Source of the DNA: a virus | Strand: one strand, 5' to 3' | Virus record (IMG/VR): IMGVR_UViG_3300042882_000576 | Coordinates: 1 to 38,225 of that record | Length of the DNA: 38,225 nucleotides | Part shown: positions 7,901-15,264 of the stretch, piece by piece | Layout of the letters: the number at the start of each line of letters is the position of its first letter | How positions within the stretch are numbered: the stretch's first letter is position 1 | Notes under the pieces: model-generated | What the model was told of the DNA's origin: nothing | Databases searched by the model: none | What the model saw: only the letters and a program-made list of their open reading frames with translations | Translations under genes and position numbers: made by a program

Positions 7901-8079
7901 CCGGTCAGGTCGCTTAGGTCGATGGACTGATTGCCCGTGAGCGTGATCTGCTCGACCCAGTAGACCGTGTCGAAGTTCTCGTAGATCTCGCGGATGTTCG
8001 CTGCCGACATGCCCTGCCGGATGGCGTTTGTAGCTGTAGCAAGCCCGGTGCCATCTACCCGTTTTACAGCGCGGATCAC
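4996..8079 (-). CDS. Large tail fibre / tailspike protein
   Basis: A 1027-residue, Gly-, Ser- and Thr-rich structural protein, the likely main receptor-binding fibre. The centre (about 50-560) has repeating short beta strands and turns (for example IEDCEAHEN, IKGNRFYNAAYG, IAITNNILG), which suggests a right-handed beta-helix like that of tailspikes. From about residue 740 (RPNLLDNGDFSLDQQN) the sequence matches the beta-sandwich, carbohydrate-binding type of module found at the ends of many fibres. It starts at GTG 8079, overlapping the stop of the upstream gene (GTGA). Whether it carries glycanase activity cannot be seen; no clear catalytic motif was identified. Confidence 0.82.
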   Translation of the reverse strand: MIRAVKRVDGTGLATATNAIRQGMSAANIREIYENFDTVYWVEQITLTGNQSIDLSDLTGKTTESLISGKPALISDASAMLIVGGGNGDFGSLTHAPRFNGEMWLYGSGTATNGTRGVLVNAGTFRLHFDTLWVQNVGGGIQGRLGEIKTVTIPHFFAWGFVAFGSEFYSKDPLKEISEIFLNGNVEGNTSEALSEGIYFSWGPSVGSAGKIGAVVSNGVCFRQKSVAKHWSVRDIVSASWSGGVTSYVTEDYHSVEPGDDVFIGGFDTAAYNNVTSTPWVAAAGTTGKTINVAMSDPGSYTVPGYFTYSYRIVPAGFNDFERPRKISYYDVSGRAQLGKVFDTRSGTNLVWRRCVADDAGISDPYNLYPDVTWAAGTLTISTYTDSTMTTPADHDLAPGDLFNLRSFNPSSYNLSLLCATVVDSNTFTAALATDPGTIIRVGGYFKPTSSSQTSDGWYFAERAGAYSIEDCEAHENYRSNVYDDRMTNEPSTIKGNRFYNAAYGAPNPPSPVAEIYMRPGRSNIAITNNILGTGDTWRFGSKSFVFSTVPTDGDYVSLQVDSTTEPTYFIFTTTEDNDASQPSVLIATGGTADENRAATIENLRDAIHSRDDANCRAVQASCRSGASLAETGTIDRLLIVRNVPGRSEGTDYTLGDGSSAITLSPSGASLSGGTGEGTASYGIMNVRDGERGNVVQDNAISGHALGDNNMDPVATAPTIRPNLLDNGDFSLDQQNEGASVTITSPSTNVRIVDRWVATRSTANVTGQRVAGQVQTYGLKITGAASNSAVVIRQSIEARRAAAFEGKVYTFSCDMYGTGVTRGFLRVATADVADDFTNVTSIKNKQYIISTTPNRLSFSFIGTAAVANGLELSFRFTQGIVAGQTVTIEGAKLEESGIVTDFVPDLPEDTLFSCQQYYRKTFPAGTAPAQNAGVTGAVVGVQSLAGAVAQQFQVVDFSPPMRGAPTVVLFNPSATNAQIRNTAAAADWSLSASVADVNGITISGTGPGGGTAGQASAVHYTADADFL

Positions 8080-8795
8080 GCATCCCTCCGCGCTGCGAGG
8101 TAGCTATAGAAGTCGGTTGCCGTGGCTGTCGGGAGGCGCCGCGTGATGAATATGCAGTTGATCGAACCGCCCCAGAAATTACTGGCGCTGGACCCCGTAG
8201 CGGCTCCGATGCGATAGCGCGTTGCGCCGCTGAAGGCCGGAACAACCGCCGTCGTGGTGGTTTCCGTGTCGTTTACGGACAGCGCCAGGGTCTCTGTGTA
8301 CACCTTGACGCGCCAGATGCGACGCCCGGATGCGGTTGTACCGGAGAGCGTTGTGCTGGCCACGCCGTCGCCAATTACGAGCTGCGCCCTGTGCGCCGTG
8401 GTGGCGCGCAACTGCAAGCCGGTTCCGGTCGATGTGTTCGGCCACGAAACAAGGGTCCGCGTCGTCGCCGTCGCGTCCAGATCGGCCACGGCCCATATCT
8501 CGAACTCGCCGCTGTTGGGCCATGAGATTGCACCGGCCGTGTAAGCCAACGTGTCGTCAGCGCCGTCGAACGCCGCCCATCCATCAACCGGTTGGGTGGG
8601 ACGAGAGGCTGCCGTGCCCTGCGTGAAGGTCGTGCCGCTGATCGGGTCGATAAGATTCTCGACGGCATTGGTATTGATTGTGAGCAGATCTGAGCGCGCA
8701 AAATCCACCCGGCCATACAGCAGGGATCGCGGGATCAGATCCGGCGTCCATGGCGCGGCGCCGCCTCCGTATAAAAGTTTCCGCGTCAGGCTCAC
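8076..8795 (-). CDS. Concanavalin-like (LamG-type) virion protein
   Basis: A 239-residue protein. Residues about 70-235 read like a LamG/concanavalin-A-type jelly roll: GWAAFDGADDTLAYTAG, FEIWAVADLD, RRIWRVKVYTETLALSVND, RIGAATGSSASNFWGGSI and the ending FYSYLAARRDA. This module is widespread in phage tail proteins that bind sugars. The N-terminus (LLYGGGAAPWTPDLIP) resembles linkers of accessory tail proteins. It starts with GTG 8795 overlapping the previous stop (GTGA), and its own stop overlaps the start of the 1027-residue fibre. Probably an accessory fibre or adhesin; the ligand is unknown. Confidence 0.7.
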   Translation of the reverse strand: MSLTRKLLYGGGAAPWTPDLIPRSLLYGRVDFARSDLLTINTNAVENLIDPISGTTFTQGTAASRPTQPVDGWAAFDGADDTLAYTAGAISWPNSGEFEIWAVADLDATATTRTLVSWPNTSTGTGLQLRATTAHRAQLVIGDGVASTTLSGTTASGRRIWRVKVYTETLALSVNDTETTTTAVVPAFSGATRYRIGAATGSSASNFWGGSINCIFITRRLPTATATDFYSYLAARRDA

Positions 8796-9199
8796 TGGTA
8801 GGAAACCGTATAGTTGCCAGCCGTGGTGCCGCCTGTGACAATGCAGAGGCCCGTGCTGAACTTGTATAGTTCGCAGAACTTCATGCCCACGGTCGGTGCG
8901 GTGATGGTCGCAATAGGCGTGCCGGTCGCGGTCAGGGCGTCGTAGACGGTGATCGTATCGGCCGAGCCGGTCGCGTTGATCGTGATGTCGCCGACCATCC
9001 CCGCGCCGGTCTTTACAAGCGTCGTGGTCTTGGTGGTGATGCCTAGCGGGGTAAAGCCGAATGAGACAGGCAGACTTGTCGTGCCGTCAACAAGGCTCGT
9101 TTGCACCTTGCCGTAGGTATCGACCGCGACCTGCACGTCAGACCCGTCTGGAAATGCAGTCGGCGACGCCTTGTACTTGCCCGCAATGTAGCCGCTCAT
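8792..9199 (-). CDS. Small virion-associated protein, unknown
   Basis: A 135-residue beta-rich protein (MSGYIAGKYKASPTAFPDG, then alternating short hydrophobic strands rich in Thr and Gly, for example TLVKTGAGMVGDITI). It has an excellent ribosome site (AGGAGG) before the ATG at 9199. It lies between two fibre-type genes and is therefore probably a fibre accessory or baseplate decoration protein. No named family was recognised. Its stop overlaps the GTG of the lectin-like gene, which implies coupled translation. Confidence 0.65.
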   Translation of the reverse strand: MSGYIAGKYKASPTAFPDGSDVQVAVDTYGKVQTSLVDGTTSLPVSFGFTPLGITTKTTTLVKTGAGMVGDITINATGSADTITVYDALTATGTPIATITAPTVGMKFCELYKFSTGLCIVTGGTTAGNYTVSYQ

Positions 9200-9208
9200 A
9201 TTCGCCTC

Positions 9209-9568
9209 CTAGATCCCGAAGCCTCGGGTAATTTGCAAGGTGGTGTTTCCGCTCGCCGTGATGCCCGCCGCGTGGGTCCATTCGGTGTCTCGGGCATTGA
9301 GCGAGAGCGTGACCGACGTTCCAGGCGGGATCGCGTAGTAGGCCGTCGTGGCAACGATGGTGCTGGTGCCGAAGGCAACGTGTGCCCACAAGTCGCCCTT
9401 GTTGCTGACGACAAATGTATTACCCTCTCCCACAAGTGCCGTGCGGCTGGTGGTGCCGCTGGACGTGGTGCAGGGAAGCGACACACCCAACCCGCCGCCC
9501 GAAGGCTCGAAGGCATAGGGCGTGATCCAGTAAGCGCGAGCCTGTCCGGGAGAGTTGGCGCCGTCCAT
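9209..9568 (-). CDS. Small beta-rich virion protein, unknown
   Basis: A 119-residue protein (MDGANSPGQARAYWITPYAFE) with predicted beta structure and many Thr, Ser and Gly residues, ending ITRGFGI. The ATG at 9568 overlaps the TAA of the upstream tail fibre gene by one base (TAATG); an ATG five codons earlier (9583) is in frame but less likely. It sits among receptor-binding genes and is probably part of the fibre or its assembly. No specific function is visible. Confidence 0.6.
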   Translation of the reverse strand: MDGANSPGQARAYWITPYAFEPSGGGLGVSLPCTTSSGTTSRTALVGEGNTFVVSNKGDLWAHVAFGTSTIVATTAYYAIPPGTSVTLSLNARDTEWTHAAGITASGNTTLQITRGFGI

Positions 9569-11019
9569 TATCTGCGACTCCATTCAAAGCCGTTGGTCTG
9601 CACCACGTAGAGGTCCGCCGTGATGCCCGCCGACGCGCGAGCGGCAATCTTGCCCGTCGAGTCGGTGCGGATGCGCAGATCGCCAAACGAGACTAGCGAT
9701 GCGTTGATTGAGTACATGTTGCCGTTGCGAGCGCCGGTCGAATAAGCGCCATCAGGCGTGTAGACGGCGGCGTCTGCTTCGTCTGGGCAACAGATGCGGA
9801 CCTGTGCAAGCCCCGCCGTGTCGTAGAAGCTCGGCGTGATAAAAGCGACGGTCGAGAAATTGAGCGGCACAGACAGGGCATCCGTGCGGCGCGTGCTGGT
9901 GAGCGTGGCGCTTAGGCGGATATCCTCGCGAGGCGTGACCCACAGGAACTCAAGCCCGCCGGTCGCCGTCTCGTAGGTCTTGAAGGCAACGATTGCGGAC
10001 GACGCGCGCTTGAACCAGCCGATAAGCCGCTTGAAGTCGTAGTTGGTTGGCATCGTCGGCGCCGTGGCTGAGGTCGAAAACAGGGCATCCGTAACGCCCG
10101 TATCGCTGCGGGCGATTGCCCAGATGTAATAGTCAGTATCGGCAATCGACCCGGTATCAAGTCCGCCCTGGTTGGTGCCGACAGCCCAGCTCGCATCCAG
10201 CCGCTTGGTCAGGGCCGAAAGCTGCATCCAGTAGGCCCCGGTGGCGTCCATGCAACCGCCTGCCGCAATGTCGATATCGTTGGTCGCGTCCGATCCGTTG
10301 TTTGCGTAGGTCAGGCCGTTGATGATGCCGGTCAGGGCTGGCACATAAGCAAGCCCCTTGGTATCGGCCGACCGCGCCATCAGAACGCGACCGTTGGAAC
10401 CGGCAGAAAGGATCGAAGGCGTATTGTCAGCCGTCGCCGTGATGAGGTCGCCCTTGGCGTCCATCAGGGTCTTTTCCAGCGGGCGCTTGGAAAGCGTCTG
10501 TAGGTGATAGGTCGGCGTGCCCGTCGTGACGGTAGCGACCTGGACGACAATCTGCGCGCTTGCCGGTATATCGCCCGCCGCCAGCGAATCGCCGTTGGGC
10601 CAGTAGATGATCCCCGCCGTCAGGGTATTGACCGCAAGCGTAGGGTCCGCGCCCGAGTTGGCGTTCGTCGCCTTAAAGGCAAACCGCTGGCCCACGACGT
10701 AGGCCAAGATGCCCGGTGTCGGCGCGATGGCGTAGGCCGTGGCCGTGCCGGTGTCGATGGCGTAATCCAGCACCGATGCGACAACCTGGTCCGCGCGGGC
10801 GTAGTGCGTGAGCGCAGAAGCCGCCGCGACGCCCGTGTGCTTGAATCCACCCATGGGGAGATTGGCAGTCGGGACCGTCTGGCCATCCTTGGCAAGGGAC
10901 GCGGTGAGTGCCGTTGCGATGTCGGAATTGTTCGCGTCGGCCTGCGCGCTCTCGATGGTCGTGCCCGCCACGAAATCCGGGTACGGGAGAGAAAAGTTGC
11001 CGGCGCCGTCACGTGCCAT
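9568..11019 (-). CDS. Tail fibre protein
   Basis: A 483-residue fibre. Its N-terminus (MARDGAGNFSLPYPDFVAG, then NNSDIATALTASLAKDGQT and LPMGGFKHTGVAAA) is a very common module at the virion-proximal end of fibre proteins of podoviruses and related prophages. The rest is beta-rich (TLMDAKGDLITATADNTPSIL, a frequent fibre repeat) and ends in a globular part, FEWSRR. It lies directly downstream of the large ejection proteins and upstream of the lectin-like and tailspike genes. It probably links other receptor-binding proteins to the tail, or is itself a fibre. Confidence 0.85.
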   Translation of the reverse strand: MARDGAGNFSLPYPDFVAGTTIESAQADANNSDIATALTASLAKDGQTVPTANLPMGGFKHTGVAAASALTHYARADQVVASVLDYAIDTGTATAYAIAPTPGILAYVVGQRFAFKATNANSGADPTLAVNTLTAGIIYWPNGDSLAAGDIPASAQIVVQVATVTTGTPTYHLQTLSKRPLEKTLMDAKGDLITATADNTPSILSAGSNGRVLMARSADTKGLAYVPALTGIINGLTYANNGSDATNDIDIAAGGCMDATGAYWMQLSALTKRLDASWAVGTNQGGLDTGSIADTDYYIWAIARSDTGVTDALFSTSATAPTMPTNYDFKRLIGWFKRASSAIVAFKTYETATGGLEFLWVTPREDIRLSATLTSTRRTDALSVPLNFSTVAFITPSFYDTAGLAQVRICCPDEADAAVYTPDGAYSTGARNGNMYSINASLVSFGDLRIRTDSTGKIAARASAGITADLYVVQTNGFEWSRR

Positions 11020-11025
11020 GGGTCG

Positions 11026-13134
11026 TCACCGTGGTGAGGCGAAGCTGCCGCCCGCCGCACCGGCAATACCGGCGTTGACGGGACGGGCCGCGCCCTGTTG
11101 CTTAAGAAGGGCCTCGATCAGAGAAAGCGTTTCCGCGTTGATGCGAGGGTCTGGATTGGCGAGCAGGTCGGCCAGTTTCGAGCGCACCGCCTCGCTGGGC
11201 TGCCGGGCTTTGGCGTAGGCATCCAGAGCCGCCTGGATGAGCGAGACGGGCGACGTAGAGCCGCCGCCTTGAGGGATCGACAAAGCCGCGTCATCGGCCG
11301 CGGCCGCCAGTCGCTCGGCAGTCGGTGAGCCCGCCAGAACCCGCCCGCGCGTCTCTTGGAACAGTCGCTCGGTGCCGGATTGCTTGACGAGCCGGTCCGC
11401 GACTTCCGGGCCGTAGATCTCGGCCAGCTTCTGCTGCGTGATCTGGTTGTCGGCGATCGACTTGGCGAGACGGCGCGTCGAGTCCGGCCCCTGCGTGGCG
11501 GCGTCGCGCATGACATTGGACGAGCCGACGCGCAGGCTCATCATCTGCTCGGGCGTGGCCTTGGGGATGTCGTTTGCAAGCGCGGCCGGCGAGACGTTGA
11601 TGGCGGCCTCGCCCTGCCCCGAGCGCATGAAATCCTGCCCGCGCTGCATCCATTCCGGCAGGCTTGCAATCTTGGCGTATGCCGTATCCGCTTCCTTGAT
11701 GCCCGGATTGGCCGCCCACAGCGCCTGTTCCCAGGCGTCGCCGGCCGACTTCACCATGCCGCGGTTGACCGCCTTGCCAGACTGGAAGGCCGCGTCGGCG
11801 TTCTGGTTGAGCATACGCTTGACCATGTGCGCCGCTTCCGCCGCGCCGATCTTCACGCCGTATTTCTCGCCGTCGGCGATAACCTGATCCATCGTCTCGC
11901 GGATGACCGGCACGGACCCAAGCAGCTTGTCCATCTCGGGCGAGACGTTGAAGTCTCCGCTTCGCAGCACAGGGTCGTAGAGTTTGCTGCCGCTGCTCGA
12001 CTTGTAGGCTTCCAAGAACCGCTGAGCGTCGGCGATCTGCGGAACCTTCGCCTGCTCGCCCATGGCGCCGAGAAAGCGCGGGCCGGTCTGCGCGTTGCGC
12101 TGGCCAAAAGCCGCCGTGTACTTCTCGCCCGCCTCACCCGGCAGCATCGTGCCAAGTTCGGCAAGGCGCCGCGTTCCACGTGAAGCATCGGCGATGAAAG
12201 CCGAGTCCCCTAGGTCGGTCAGCTTGTCGCGGATCTGGCCGACGCCGCCACTGCGATCCACCTCCAGCGCGAGCCGCTTCAGGGCCGCGTCGTCGGTAGT
12301 CTTGGTGGCCGAGTTGCGGGCCGTGTCCACCATGGACGTGATCCAACTGTCCTGCGCGACACCGCCGCCTTCAGGGGCCGCCGCAGACAGGGGCATCGCT
12401 TTGCCCTTGGGGACGAACCGCTCGCCGATGTCTGCCGCCTTGTTCAGGATGGCGGGGGCAAGTTTCTCGTAGGCATAGCCGAGCCCGGAGCCGACGGCTG
12501 GGAGGGTGCCGCCAACCACGCCGCCAACGGCCGCGCCGGTCTTGGCACCAGCCATCCGCTTGTCAAAACCGCCCTCTCCTTCGCCAAAACCCTGCACGCC
12601 GCCAAGGGTCGCCCCGGAAGCCGCGCCACGCACCATTGCGCCGGGCAAGGAGGTGGCACCGCCGCCTAGTAGGGTCTGACCGCCCGGAAGAAACGAAAGG
12701 GCTCCAGCGGTCGCCAGAGTGCCCGCCACGTTCGCGCCCGTGGTCATCGCCGGATAAGCCGCGGCGTCCGCCTTGGTCTGCGCCCTCTGGCGGGTCAGTT
12801 CGTCTGTGTAGCGCTGATCCTGCGTTGGGGCGTCGGATACCGTCTGCGGCGTTGGGCTGCCGCCAATGCTCTCGTCCCGCTGCAGGGCAGGGCCGCGCAT
12901 CATCCAGTTGGACAGTTCGGGTGCTGCCGAGCGCACGCCAGCCGCCAGTTCGTCGCCAAAGCCCAGCGTTGCGCCTTGCCCGAAGGCATTGGCGGCGGCG
13001 TCGGAACGGCCCTGCGGCTTGCTGCCCTTCTCGCGGGCAAGGAATGTGCGGGCCGCATTGGCCGCCTGTGCAGCGTCCGGGGCGTCCACGACCACCGTCC
13101 GGCCGTCGCCCAGATCGACTTCGAACTCGCTCAT
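11026..13134 (-). CDS. Large internal virion / DNA ejection protein
   Basis: A 702-residue protein with a glycine/alanine-rich, hydrophobic stretch (about 125-225: GATLGGVQGFGEG, AGAKTGAAVGGVVGGTLPAVGSG) of the kind seen in phage ejection proteins that enter membranes. The N-terminus is a small domain with a VDLGDGRTVVVDAPDAAQAA motif, common at the start of such proteins. The rest is helical and charged (about 270-650). It follows the transglycosylase-like protein with an ATGA overlap, as do the ejection proteins of P22 and T7-like phages. By analogy it would be injected with the DNA to form a channel across the cell envelope. No enzyme motif was seen. Confidence 0.75.
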   Translation of the reverse strand: MSEFEVDLGDGRTVVVDAPDAAQAANAARTFLAREKGSKPQGRSDAAANAFGQGATLGFGDELAAGVRSAAPELSNWMMRGPALQRDESIGGSPTPQTVSDAPTQDQRYTDELTRQRAQTKADAAAYPAMTTGANVAGTLATAGALSFLPGGQTLLGGGATSLPGAMVRGAASGATLGGVQGFGEGEGGFDKRMAGAKTGAAVGGVVGGTLPAVGSGLGYAYEKLAPAILNKAADIGERFVPKGKAMPLSAAAPEGGGVAQDSWITSMVDTARNSATKTTDDAALKRLALEVDRSGGVGQIRDKLTDLGDSAFIADASRGTRRLAELGTMLPGEAGEKYTAAFGQRNAQTGPRFLGAMGEQAKVPQIADAQRFLEAYKSSSGSKLYDPVLRSGDFNVSPEMDKLLGSVPVIRETMDQVIADGEKYGVKIGAAEAAHMVKRMLNQNADAAFQSGKAVNRGMVKSAGDAWEQALWAANPGIKEADTAYAKIASLPEWMQRGQDFMRSGQGEAAINVSPAALANDIPKATPEQMMSLRVGSSNVMRDAATQGPDSTRRLAKSIADNQITQQKLAEIYGPEVADRLVKQSGTERLFQETRGRVLAGSPTAERLAAAADDAALSIPQGGGSTSPVSLIQAALDAYAKARQPSEAVRSKLADLLANPDPRINAETLSLIEALLKQQGAARPVNAGIAGAAGGSFASPR

Positions 13135-14921
13135 AGCGGCTTGCCGTCCAGGCTTATGCGCTGGCGCTGGCCGCCGCCGGCCTTCGCGCCGCCGCCTTCG
13201 GCCGCAGGCTTGCGGATAGGGACGATCACGTCCTCACGACGCAGTCCGAATCGGTCGGACATGCCGCCGTAGTGGTCCTCCAGCGCCTTGTAGCTCGACT
13301 CCAGGCCACCGTAGCGGGACTGCGCTTCCTCGATGATGCGCTGCCGCGTCTCGGGGGTGAGCTGCGCGCCACCGTTGAGCGAGTTAATCATGCCCGCAAG
13401 GCGGTCGCCGATGCCCTGCGTGTTGTTCACCATGATCATTTCGCCCTCTCGGACGACCGAGCCGGGGTCCATGATCTTGGCGAGCGCGTAGACCATGTTG
13501 AGGTCGGCCGCGCGCGACGGGCGTTGCACGGCATCCTTCATGCTTTCCATGATCGGCGTGACTTCGCGGTAGTTCTTGACGACCGTCGAGCCGTTGAACT
13601 CGTCCCGCAGCTTGTTGGAGTTGTCGAACTGCTGCTGTGGCGCCTTGGCGGCCTGATCCTGCTGACGGTCGGCGCCCTTGTCGGACCGGGTGCGCCCGTA
13701 TTCGTAGTCGCCCCGGAGGCGCTCATATTCGAGCTTCTGGTTCTCGAAAGACACGTCCAACGCGCGCTGCATGTCGGCGACCATTGCCTGCTCAGCTTGA
13801 GCAGGGTTGGTGCCGTAGCCGCCACGACGCAGGCGATCGATGTACGGCGCGGCCATCTGCTGCGGCATGTCGCGCACCGTCATCCGCTGCGGCGGAACCG
13901 GAGGGGCGCTCATGGTCGGCCCCTGTACGCCCTGCGGCGTTGGCGTGGGAGGCATGCCGTTGGTTTCGGCAGATCCCTGCGGGCCGGGTCCCGGCATATT
14001 GACCTGGAGCGGCTGCGGCTGACCGGGAGGCGTGGCCCGGACATTGACAGGCGGCGCAGCAGGCGGTTGCGGTCCGCCAGCACCCGGCCCGTAAGCCTGC
14101 GCGAACTTGTTGCCGTAGCCTTGGACGGTCATGCCGTTCACATCGGCGGCGCCAGGATTGTTCATCCCACCTTCGCCCGCGAACCACGCGCGAGACGCAG
14201 CTTCCGGGCTGCCGTACTTCTGGACATACTGGCCGAATTTGGCTTGGAATACCGCCTCTTGCGCTTGCGGGCTAGCAAGGAACTCCTGAGGCGACATCGG
14301 CTTGCCCAGCACTTCCTGCGTCCATGCCGGGATGTTGCTATCAAGCACCTGATACTTGCCGTAGGCGCGATTTCCCTTGCTGTTGGCCGGCGGTCCGACG
14401 GCGCCGTACCCTCCATTTGGGCCGCCCTGCGACTCGATCCCGGCGATTGCCTGCCCGGCGTTCCCGGTGCCGCCCGGAGGAGCCAGCGGCCCGGACTGGA
14501 CGCCGCCACCACCACCGCCGCCGTAGGTGCTGGCGACCTGCCCTAGCCCCTCGCGCTGCTGAGCAGTCTTTGCCTGCTCGATCGCCATCTGGCCGGACAG
14601 GCGGATACCAAGCTCGGGATCGAGAGCGGAAATCAACCCGATGCGCTTGGTCGGGTCGGCTTCGCTCATCGCCGCGGTCAGCTTGGTGTTGCGGTCCTCG
14701 GTGGCCTTCTTCTCGTCCCGGTCGGTGGCGTAGCTGTCGTATCCGCCCATCAACGCCTGTGCGAGACGCGCCGCGCCCTGCCACGGGGACTGCACCGGGC
14801 TCGTGTCCATGCCCTGCGCCAGGAGGCGCTGCGCCATGGTCCGGCGCTCGGAATAGGGGTCCTTTTTGCGGCCAATCCCGGCGATTGTGTAAGCGAGGTT
14901 GTCGTCCGGCGCGAAGCTCAT
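13131..14921 (-). CDS. Internal virion protein with lytic transglycosylase-like domain
   Basis: A 596-residue protein. Residues about 155-275 look like a lysozyme-like/transglycosylase domain: catalytic Glu163 in AIAGIESQGG, AYGKYQVLDSNIPAW and AASRAWFAGEGG. A Pro- and Gly-rich linker follows (about 280-360), then a helical C-terminal half. A domain of this kind opens the peptidoglycan locally during DNA entry. The ATG at 14921 has a GGGGGG-type ribosome site. The stop overlaps the start of the 702-residue ejection protein, so the two probably form the ejection complex. On the other side the gene faces the divergent lipoprotein gene. Confidence 0.8.
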   Translation of the reverse strand: MSFAPDDNLAYTIAGIGRKKDPYSERRTMAQRLLAQGMDTSPVQSPWQGAARLAQALMGGYDSYATDRDEKKATEDRNTKLTAAMSEADPTKRIGLISALDPELGIRLSGQMAIEQAKTAQQREGLGQVASTYGGGGGGGVQSGPLAPPGGTGNAGQAIAGIESQGGPNGGYGAVGPPANSKGNRAYGKYQVLDSNIPAWTQEVLGKPMSPQEFLASPQAQEAVFQAKFGQYVQKYGSPEAASRAWFAGEGGMNNPGAADVNGMTVQGYGNKFAQAYGPGAGGPQPPAAPPVNVRATPPGQPQPLQVNMPGPGPQGSAETNGMPPTPTPQGVQGPTMSAPPVPPQRMTVRDMPQQMAAPYIDRLRRGGYGTNPAQAEQAMVADMQRALDVSFENQKLEYERLRGDYEYGRTRSDKGADRQQDQAAKAPQQQFDNSNKLRDEFNGSTVVKNYREVTPIMESMKDAVQRPSRAADLNMVYALAKIMDPGSVVREGEMIMVNNTQGIGDRLAGMINSLNGGAQLTPETRQRIIEEAQSRYGGLESSYKALEDHYGGMSDRFGLRREDVIVPIRKPAAEGGGAKAGGGQRQRISLDGKPL

Positions 14922-14980
14922 GCGCCCCCCTTTCGCCCATCGGCAGAGGCTGCTACCCTGACGTGGGGCAGGAGACGAAA

Positions 14981-15259
14981 ATGAGACTTGGACTTGTGAT
15001 CGTGGCCGCGCTTCTGATAGCGGCCTGCGGTGGCCCGACGACCGCCCAGAAGGAAAAGATGTCGGCGCTTCAGGGCGTTGTGAACGAACAGGTGGCCGCC
15101 GGCAAGATGACGCCCGCCGAGGGCAAGCTCGTCATGGCCCGCGCCCGCGAGGACATCGACGCCGAATGGCGCAGGAACTACGCCCGCATGGTGAGCGGCG
15201 GCGGCGATGGCCCGGCAGTCTACCAGCCCGTCGGCGGCGGCACGGTGGTTCGCTACTAG
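14981..15259 (+). CDS. Small lipoprotein on the opposite strand (moron candidate)
   Basis: A 92-residue lipoprotein: signal peptide MRLGLVIVAALLIAAC with a clear lipobox LIAAC (Cys16), then a mature part with a charged helix (QKEKMSALQGVVNEQVAAG, then AEGKLVMARAREDIDAEWRR) and a Gly-rich end. The ribosome site AGGAGA precedes the ATG. It is the only + strand gene inside the virion block, squeezed between two minus-strand genes with 59 and 5 bp of space. A weak sigma-70-like start (TTCGCC at 14932-14937 and TACCCT at 14954-14959) may lie upstream. Gly at +2 suggests outer-membrane sorting. Known phage lipoproteins in such positions block superinfection; here that is only a hypothesis. Confidence 0.75.
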   Translation: MRLGLVIVAALLIAACGGPTTAQKEKMSALQGVVNEQVAAGKMTPAEGKLVMARAREDIDAEWRRNYARMVSGGGDGPAVYQPVGGGTVVRY

Positions 15260-15264
15260 CGCGC

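Noticed and set aside
13272-14546. Long + strand open frame of 424 codons
   Set aside because: It lies opposite the transglycosylase-like ejection protein, lacks recognisable motifs and is Arg/Leu-rich, as expected for the antisense of GC-rich coding DNA.
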